Source: an uncultured Eubacteriales bacterium
GTDB lineage: Bacteria > Bacillota > Clostridia > Christensenellales > QAND01
Reading direction: 5' to 3'
Assembly (NCBI GenBank): GCA_900546685.1
Contig: UREB01000042.1
Location: 1 to 10,924 of the forward strand
DNA length: 10,924 nucleotides
The position numbers and the translations under genes were made by a program. Shown here in pieces: positions 6,668 to 10,924 of this stretch (within the stretch, counting starts at the first letter, position 1; every line of letters begins with the position of its first letter). Under the pieces are notes generated by a model. It saw nothing but the letters and a program-made list of their open reading frames with translations, did not search any database and was not told the origin of the DNA.

Positions 6668-7467
6668 CGCACCGGCTCCTTCCCTATGTTCATATTGCCT
6701 GTTTTGTATCCCTGCATATCCAACGCTACATAGCGATAGCCAACCGCTTTGATGCGCTCTGCAACGCGTTGCATATCCTCATTCTGTATAAAGGCCTGCA
6801 TACTATCTTTGGAAAGCTCCACCCTGGCCAAATCGCCATGATGGCGCACTCTTACGGCCGGGTATCCCATCTCGTGAAAGACCTGCTCTGCTTTATCAAT
6901 GCGCTCCAAAGCCTCTATGGTAATCGTATGATCTGTAGGGATCCTCGTTGCTAAACAAGCATAGGCAGGCTTTTGCGCTGTCGGCAGCCCCATAGCGGCG
7001 CTCAGCCTTCGTATAGCCGCTTTATCATAGCCTAGCATCTGCAGAGGGCTCAATACCCCCAGCTCCTTTGCCGCCTTACTGCCGGGACGGTAGTCGGATA
7101 GATCATCCACATTGGCTCCATCGCATACAACAGAAAATCCATCCTGTCTGGCCTGTGCTGTGATGGCCCCAAACACACTTTTTTTGCAAAGGTAACAGCG
7201 GTTGATCGGGTTTTTTGCTATATTTTCATCTGCCAACACATCCAGAGGAATAATCTGCAAATCAATTTCATGTTCTTTGCAAAACTCTTTTGCTTCGTTC
7301 AATTCCCACTCCGGTACGAAAGCCGAACGGCATGTATATGCTTTCACATTTCTGCCCAACGCCTGCTTCGCACAGGCCAATAGAAAGGTACTGTCCACGC
7401 CGCCGGAAAAAGCGATGGCCGCCCTGCCCTGCTGGCAAAACCAATCTATGAGTTTTCGTTCCTCCAT
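6664..7467 (-). CDS. larE: ATP-dependent sulfur transferase/insertase LarE, three-cysteine type
   Basis: LarE adenylates the carboxylates of the LarB product and replaces oxygen with sulfur to make the bisthiocarboxylate ligand of nickel. From the chosen start the protein has 267 residues. The PP-loop SGGVDS is at 21-26. Cys91 and Cys94 lie in NRCYLCKK, and Cys171 lies in AYACLATRIP. The C-terminal block VRVRHHGDLARVEL (206-219) and the end of the form GYRYVALDMQGYKTGNMN are family-typical. One LarE class sacrifices a single Cys; the three-Cys class (studied in Thermotoga maritima) binds a [4Fe-4S] cluster, and this protein has that pattern. The ATG at 7465-7467 is preceded by AAGGTG about 9 nt upstream. 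The frame extends 38 codons further, but that part crosses a promoter-like site and the palindrome and is not conserved-looking. First gene of the lar-pur run. Confidence 0.94.
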   Translation of the reverse strand: MEERKLIDWFCQQGRAAIAFSGGVDSTFLLACAKQALGRNVKAYTCRSAFVPEWELNEAKEFCKEHEIDLQIIPLDVLADENIAKNPINRCYLCKKSVFGAITAQARQDGFSVVCDGANVDDLSDYRPGSKAAKELGVLSPLQMLGYDKAAIRRLSAAMGLPTAQKPAYACLATRIPTDHTITIEALERIDKAEQVFHEMGYPAVRVRHHGDLARVELSKDSMQAFIQNEDMQRVAERIKAVGYRYVALDMQGYKTGNMNIGKEPVR

Positions 7468-7509
7468 TGCCAACCACACCTTCTCTGTTTTCCTTAGCCG
7501 TATTGTAAT

Positions 7510-7539
7510 ATTATAAACCATATCCCCAGGCTCTGACGA
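7510..7539 (-). promoter_or_regulatory. Candidate sigma-A promoter for larE and the lar-pur run
   Basis: The minus strand has a perfect -10 box TATAAT at 7510-7515 and, 18 nt upstream, TCGTCA at 7534-7539 (4 of 6 matches to TTGACA). A start near 7503 would give a leader of about 36 nt before the larE ATG. The promoter lies just downstream of the rpmA terminator, as expected for a new unit. The -35 match is weak, so an activator or a different -35 choice is possible. Confidence 0.55.
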
Positions 7540-7543
7540 GCCT
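7528..7543. repeat. Perfect inverted repeat over the -35 region of the lar promoter
   Basis: AGGCTC-GTCA-GAGCCT on the minus strand is a 6-bp perfect inverted repeat with a 4-nt centre. It has no following T-run, so it is not a terminator. It covers the proposed -35 box, which suits a dimeric regulator; that role is inference. It could also form a small hairpin in read-through RNA from rpmA. Confidence 0.5.
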
Positions 7544-7560
7544 TTTCCGAAAGATTCTTG

Positions 7561-7600
7561 GAAAAATAAAAAACACCGCATTGATAGTGCGGTGTTTCTT
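7561..7600 (-). terminator. Rho-independent terminator after rpmA
   Basis: On the minus strand the stem AAACACCGCA / TGCGGTGTTT (7588-7597 and 7571-7580) encloses a 7-nt loop CTATCAA and is followed by TTTATTTTT. The stem begins 8 nt after the rpmA TAA. The plus-strand side also ends in a T-rich run, so it could act in both directions, but no plus-strand gene approaches it. Confidence 0.92.
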
Positions 7601-7605
7601 TTTTG

Positions 7606-7863
7606 TTATTGGACCGGATACACGGATACCTGCTTTTTGTCGCGGCCTTTGCGCTCAAACTTTACAGTTCCGTCCACCAATGCAAACAGCGTATCGTCGC
7701 CGCCGATGCCTACATTGAGACCCGGATGGATCTTCGTACCACGCTGACGGACGAGAATATTGCCGCCCAGGACGAATTGGCCATCCCCGCGTTTTACGCC
7801 AAGGCGCTTGGATTCGCTGTCGCGCCCATTTCGGGAGCTACCTACACCTTTCTTATGTGCCAT
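7606..7863 (-). CDS. rpmA: 50S ribosomal protein L27, without N-terminal extension
   Basis: L27 binds 23S rRNA near the peptidyl transferase centre, with its N-terminus reaching towards the tRNA ends. The 85 residues start MAHKKGVGSSRNGRDSESKR and contain GNILVRQRGTKIHPG and DDTLFALVDGTVKFERK, all diagnostic. In most Bacillota L27 has about 9 extra N-terminal residues (of the type MLKLNLQFFA) that the protease Prp removes. Here the ATG at 7861-7863 gives, after Met removal, the mature AHKKG end directly, and an in-frame TAA two codons upstream rules out an extension. AGAGGTG lies about 7 nt before the start. The gene is 25 nt after rplU and ends at a terminator; the usual following gene obgE is not here. 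Confidence 0.98.
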   Translation of the reverse strand: MAHKKGVGSSRNGRDSESKRLGVKRGDGQFVLGGNILVRQRGTKIHPGLNVGIGGDDTLFALVDGTVKFERKGRDKKQVSVYPVQ

Positions 7864-7888
7864 GGTTTACACCTCTCTCATCCATTGA

Positions 7889-8197
7889 TTATTTGCCCAA
7901 AGATTCAATCTCGATCTTCGTATACGGCTGACGGTGGCCCGTCTTTTTGCGATAGTTCTTCTTCGGCTTATATTTGAAAACGATGACCTTTTTGCTCTTG
8001 CCATGCGCCACGACCTTAGCCTTGGCTACGACATCCTCCACAACAGGCGTGCCCACCGTGGTTTTTTCGCCATCGACCACCATCAAAACCGGAAGTTCTA
8101 CGGTTTCTCCTACAGCAGCATCCAGCTTTTCCACATACAGGGCCTGCCCCTGCTCCACTTTATACTGTTTGCCGCCGGTTTGAACGATTGCGTACAT
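7889..8197 (-). CDS. rplU: 50S ribosomal protein L21
   Basis: L21 is an early-assembly 23S rRNA-binding protein of the large subunit. The 102 residues match the family; diagnostic parts are MYAIVQTGGKQYKVEQGQ at the start and VIVFKYKPKKNYRKKTGHRQ near the end, which is strongly basic. The frame is open 20 codons further upstream, but that part is the untranslated leader: the ATG at 8195-8197 follows GGGGAGGTG (8203-8211), and L21 proteins begin at MYAI. It is followed after 25 nt by rpmA with no room for a prp (ysxB) gene. Transcription is from the promoter at 8289-8317, probably with autogenous control through the leader. Confidence 0.98.
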   Translation of the reverse strand: MYAIVQTGGKQYKVEQGQALYVEKLDAAVGETVELPVLMVVDGEKTTVGTPVVEDVVAKAKVVAHGKSKKVIVFKYKPKKNYRKKTGHRQPYTKIEIESLGK

Positions 8198-8282
8198 TGT
8201 TGCACCTCCCCATCCAAATATTTTGGGACTCGCCAAAATCAGGTAGCCTTGCAGCATTTAGACCTGTTCTGAGCGGTAACAC
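8198..8282 (-). ncRNA. Probable L21 leader (ribosomal protein autoregulatory RNA) upstream of rplU
   Basis: About 85 nt lie between the predicted start of transcription (near 8282) and the rplU ATG. The RNA contains CAGGT (8262-8266) pairing with ACCTG (8240-8244) around a 17-nt loop, then ATTTTGG-CGAGTC-CCAAAAT (8239-8233 with 8226-8220), a perfect 7-bp hairpin, and then the ribosome binding site GGGGAGGTG. Bacillota commonly carry the L21 leader (Rfam family of that name) at this position. I assign it by position and structure; I cannot score it against the model. No T-run follows the hairpins, so control would be translational rather than by attenuation. Confidence 0.6.
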
Positions 8283-8288
8283 TGAATT

Positions 8289-8317
8289 AGTATACAGCAC
8301 TTCTACGCGTCTGTCAA
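8289..8317 (-). promoter_or_regulatory. Near-consensus sigma-A promoter for rplU-rpmA
   Basis: TTGACA at 8312-8317 and TATACT at 8289-8294 on the minus strand are separated by exactly 17 nt, giving 11 of 12 consensus bases. The -35 box overlaps the TGA stop codon of the RNase G/E gene (8314-8316). No terminator separates the two units, so read-through from upstream probably adds to this promoter. Confidence 0.88.
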
Positions 8318-9846
8318 TCATTATCCAGGCGTGTTGCGCCCTCTGTGTTTTCTGCTTGTTCCAATGTCATGCCCTCGCACTCCAAATGCTCTAAGTGCAT
8401 ATTATCGCACGGCAAAACAAATACCGCTTTGCCCTGTACCGGCGGGATCAGCTTTGCCCCGCCATGCATCATGGATTCGATTTCTGAGATATTGGCCGGA
8501 TGCGCCTTGATAACAACGGCCCGGCAGTCCGTTTCGTAAAACAGCTTCATCACCTGTTTACGAGCCTTTTGCGCCATCGTAGCACGACTTACCACCATCC
8601 CAAGCCCATCGCAGTATGGGCATGGCTCATGGATAACAGAATCCAGTGAAGGCTTAAGCTTTTTACGTGTCATCTCCACAATGCCCAGCCCTGTAATGCC
8701 TAGTATCGTCGTGCGTGTCCGATCTTTTTTCGTTTCCTCCCGCAAGGTTTCTACGACCTTTTCACGGTTTTCCGCGTCCTCCATATCGATGAAGTCTATC
8801 ACGATGATTCCGGAAATTTCCCGAAGCCGGATCTGGCGCGCCACCTCCACGGCGGCTTGCAGGTTTGTGTTTAGAATCGTTTCCTGTAAATTGTCATTGC
8901 CCACATATTTGCCGGTGTTGACGTCAATGACGGTCAACGCCTCAGCATAATCAAATACCAGGTATCCGCCGTTTTTCAGCCAAACTTTCCTTCGCAGCGC
9001 CTTTTCTATCTTGTTTTCCAGGCCGTAATATTCAAACATATCGTAATGCTTGTGGAATAGATGTACTCTGTCCAACAAATTGGGACTCATTACGGACACG
9101 CTTTGGCGCACCGCCTGATAAACATCCGAATTGTCTACGATCAGCGAATCGATCTGTTCGGTAAATAAATCGCGCACAGTCCGAAATACTAGGCTGTCTT
9201 CACTATGAATCAAAGACGGTGCTTTTGCCCTGGTAAAGTGTTTTTGTATGTTTTCATACGTCTGTATCTGCTCATCGCATTCGCGCTTGAGCTCCTCTAC
9301 ACTCATCCCCAAAGAGACTGTGCGCGCAATCAGCCCCATGCCCTCTGGTTTGATCTGCTCTAGATTTTGCCGTACCTTTTCACGATCTTCTTCCCTCTGT
9401 ATGCGCCTGGAAACGCCCAAATAATCCGCCGTGGGCATTAGCACCAGCGAACGGCTTGGAATGGTGATGTTGGTAGTAATCCTGGCGCCCTTTGTTCCGA
9501 ATGGCTGTTTTGTTACCTGCACCATGATATCCTGGCCTACTTTCACAAGCGAACGGATATCCGGAATATATTCTTCCTCCGCCTTTTCCTTTTCATCCCC
9601 AAAGGCAAAATCCCCTGGGTCATAGTTGATATCGCCGGCGTAAAGGAACGCGTTCCTATCCAGTCCAATATCCACAAATGCCGCCTGCATGCCGGGCAGT
9701 ACATTTTTGACCTTTCCCTTGTAGATATTGCCCACCAGGCGTTCTCCGCCCTTGCGCTCTACAAAGAGCTCTGCCAGCGATCCATCCTCTTCAATGGCGG
9801 CGCGCACTTGATAGGGATTGCTTTCCAAATAGATGATATTAGCCAT
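8314..9846 (-). CDS. Ribonuclease G/E family endoribonuclease
   Basis: Mg2+-dependent single-strand endoribonuclease for RNA turnover and rRNA processing. The 510 residues are close to RNase G (about 490) and lack the long disordered C-terminal scaffold of E. coli RNase E, though the name rng or rne cannot be settled from length alone. An N-terminal S1-type domain (about 37-125) contains GNIYKGKVKNVLPGMQAAFVDIG. Catalytic aspartates are Asp308 in VIDVNTG and Asp351 in VIDFIDMED, equivalent to Asp303 and Asp346 of E. coli RNase E. The zinc-link cysteines are Cys409 and Cys412 in CPYCDGLG. The ATG at 9844-9846 follows GAAGGTG. It lies 23 nt after the DUF2344 gene, an order common in Clostridia, and its stop codon is inside the rplU promoter. 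Confidence 0.95.
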   Translation of the reverse strand: MANIIYLESNPYQVRAAIEEDGSLAELFVERKGGERLVGNIYKGKVKNVLPGMQAAFVDIGLDRNAFLYAGDINYDPGDFAFGDEKEKAEEEYIPDIRSLVKVGQDIMVQVTKQPFGTKGARITTNITIPSRSLVLMPTADYLGVSRRIQREEDREKVRQNLEQIKPEGMGLIARTVSLGMSVEELKRECDEQIQTYENIQKHFTRAKAPSLIHSEDSLVFRTVRDLFTEQIDSLIVDNSDVYQAVRQSVSVMSPNLLDRVHLFHKHYDMFEYYGLENKIEKALRRKVWLKNGGYLVFDYAEALTVIDVNTGKYVGNDNLQETILNTNLQAAVEVARQIRLREISGIIVIDFIDMEDAENREKVVETLREETKKDRTRTTILGITGLGIVEMTRKKLKPSLDSVIHEPCPYCDGLGMVVSRATMAQKARKQVMKLFYETDCRAVVIKAHPANISEIESMMHGGAKLIPPVQGKAVFVLPCDNMHLEHLECEGMTLEQAENTEGATRLDND

Positions 9847-9869
9847 CGGAATTCACCTTCTGTAAAAGA

Positions 9870-10541
9870 TTAAATCAGGGATGGAGATTGAGACAACGGC
9901 GTAAAGGCATCCTTTTCCTTGCGCCACAATTCTATACGAAGTATCTGCGGCTGGCTTTGCACACCGGATAGATCACGCAAAGCCTGCCAGAAAGCCTTGG
10001 GTTGCAAATTGTCATTGCCACAGGAAAGCTGAGCTTCAATGCTGACGTCTTGAAATACTGCCTGCAAAATTCTCAGTCTCATGTTTTCTTGTTTCACACC
10101 GGATTTGCTCTTTTTTTCAAATAGATATTCCGGTGCTGCCATCAATTTTATCAAAGCATCTTTCATTGCCGTTTGTAGCTGCTTTTCCAATTGAAACCGA
10201 TAGGTTGCAGCCTCTACCTGGCTCATGATGGTTTTTTCTTTCTCTTCGGCTTGCCGGGCTTGTATCACATGCACACCCGGTGTCGCGCACGCATTAAACG
10301 CTGCAGCAAAAGCTTCGGGCTCTAAATTCTCCTCTAGGCCAACCTCAAAATAATCGCCGATCGTCGCCAGCCCCACTCCCATTGCCTGCGCAAAGGACAA
10401 GATCGGATGCGGATTAAAGCCTTGTGAATAGGCCAACGGCATGTTGGCCCGCCTCAATGTGCGCTGCACACAACGCAGCAGATCCAAATGCGACATGTAA
10501 CAGGCCGCGCCCTTGCGGCTGAATTTTGCAATCATCTTCAT
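9870..10541 (-). CDS. DUF2344 / TIGR03936 radical SAM-associated protein
   Basis: A 223-residue protein of the DUF2344 family, which is nearly always encoded next to, or fused to, TIGR03960-type radical SAM proteins; its molecular function is unproven. Family features are the start MIAKFSRKGAACYMSHLDLLR, then QRTLRRANMPLAYSQGFNPHP and SFAQAMGVGLATIGDYFEVGL in the first 75 residues; the rest is variable. I chose the ATG at 10539-10541 because it overlaps the stop of the upstream radical SAM gene as ATGA and has GGGGTGGAG upstream. The frame continues 34 codons further, but that part is inside the radical SAM gene and does not look like the family. A second ATG two codons in (10535) is possible. 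It is probably co-transcribed with the RNase G/E gene. Confidence 0.9.
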   Translation of the reverse strand: MKMIAKFSRKGAACYMSHLDLLRCVQRTLRRANMPLAYSQGFNPHPILSFAQAMGVGLATIGDYFEVGLEENLEPEAFAAAFNACATPGVHVIQARQAEEKEKTIMSQVEAATYRFQLEKQLQTAMKDALIKLMAAPEYLFEKKSKSGVKQENMRLRILQAVFQDVSIEAQLSCGNDNLQPKAFWQALRDLSGVQSQPQILRIELWRKEKDAFTPLSQSPSLI

Positions 10542-10924
10542 GCCTGCTCCACCCCGCAAACTTTCATCAATCCGCACCCCTGACAACCCTTTCGGCAATC
10601 CGGTGTTGTGATCCCTTGCACAGACCGTTGCTTTTCCAGCCACAAATAGCGTCTGGAAATCATTGGATCCAGATGCTCAAACGGGAATACCTCTTTCTCA
10701 TCCCTGGTGCGGTTGGCATAGAAGGCGGGGTCAATGCCCGTATCGGCAAACGCCTGCATCCATCGATCATAGTCAAAGCATTCGGACCATCCATCAAATC
10801 TGGCCCCTCGCTGATAAGCAAGCTCTACAGCCGGCGCCAAACGCCTATCTCCTCTGGCAAATACACCTTCCAGCGCGCTGGTTTTTGCATTGTGTGTGTT
10901 AAACTTAATGCGCTTATATGGCTT
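10538..10924 (-). CDS. TIGR03960 family B12-binding/radical SAM protein, C-terminal fragment (5' part outside window)
   Basis: The frame is open to the window edge and yields the last 128 residues of a protein normally around 600 residues long. Visible family features are SALEGVFARGDRRLAPAVE, then GARFDGWSECFDYDRW, GIDPAFYANR and FPFEHLD, and the cysteine-rich end TPDCRKGCQGCG...VCG. That terminal cluster is typical of TIGR03960, a radical SAM family with an N-terminal cobalamin-binding-like domain; the SAM-cluster CxxxCxxC lies outside the window. The substrate is unknown. Its stop overlaps the DUF2344 start by 4 nt, the usual pairing. A TTG at 10838-10840 is not a real start because conserved sequence continues upstream of it. 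Confidence 0.9.
   Translation of the reverse strand, partial: KPYKRIKFNTHNAKTSALEGVFARGDRRLAPAVELAYQRGARFDGWSECFDYDRWMQAFADTGIDPAFYANRTRDEKEVFPFEHLDPMISRRYLWLEKQRSVQGITTPDCRKGCQGCGLMKVCGVEQA

Noticed and set aside
7528..7543. Second terminator before larE
   Set aside because: The hairpin is only 6 bp and is followed by GGGGATATGG rather than a T-run, so it is treated as an operator candidate instead.
7468..7581. Thirty-eight-codon N-terminal extension of LarE
   Set aside because: It runs back through the TATAAT, the palindrome and the rpmA terminator, so it is unlikely to be translated.
8198..8257. Twenty-codon N-terminal extension of L21
   Set aside because: It coincides with the structured leader and ribosome binding site; L21 starts at MYAIVQTGG.

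Overview
The window reads as one continuous chromosomal stretch of a Bacillota (Firmicutes) bacterium, most likely a member of Clostridia. The evidence is the gene order radical-SAM/DUF2344 - RNase G/E - rplU - rpmA, the purMNHD order, strong AGGAGG-type ribosome binding sites and consensus sigma-A promoters. Base composition is roughly balanced. Every gene I can support lies on the minus strand, so transcription runs from high to low coordinates. No tRNA, rRNA, CRISPR array, insertion sequence or phage gene was seen.

In transcription order, the first block (10924 to 8314) holds the 3' end of a TIGR03960-type radical SAM gene. It overlaps a DUF2344/TIGR03936 gene, which is followed by a ribonuclease G/E gene. 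The second block (8317 to 7561) is the ribosomal protein unit rplU-rpmA. It has a near-consensus promoter whose -35 box overlaps the RNase G/E stop codon, a structured leader that looks like an L21 leader, and a strong terminator. The usual prp (ysxB) gene between rplU and rpmA is absent, and L27 correspondingly lacks the cleavable N-terminal extension common in Bacillota.

The third block (about 7543 to 1) is a long, tightly packed run: larE-larB-larC, then purE-purM-purN-purH-purD. Five of its seven junctions are under 20 nt or are 4-nt overlaps, and the larC-purE gap is only 13 nt. Synthesis of the nickel-pincer nucleotide (NPN) cofactor and de novo purine synthesis therefore look transcriptionally joined. 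LarB makes the pyridinium biscarboxylate mononucleotide from NaAD, LarE replaces carboxylate oxygen with sulfur, and LarC inserts nickel using CTP. LarC carries a very histidine-rich loop (29 His in 56 residues). PurE, PurM, PurN, PurH and PurD cover AIR/CAIR formation, GAR formation and formylation, and the last two steps to IMP. purC, purF, purL/Q, purK, purB and larA are not in the window.

The most interesting points are the lar-pur junction (including two PurE-fold enzymes in one unit), the three-cysteine type of LarE, the pre-trimmed L27 without Prp, the histidine-rich LarC, and a perfect palindrome over the -35 region of the putative lar promoter. I see no wholly new system here.
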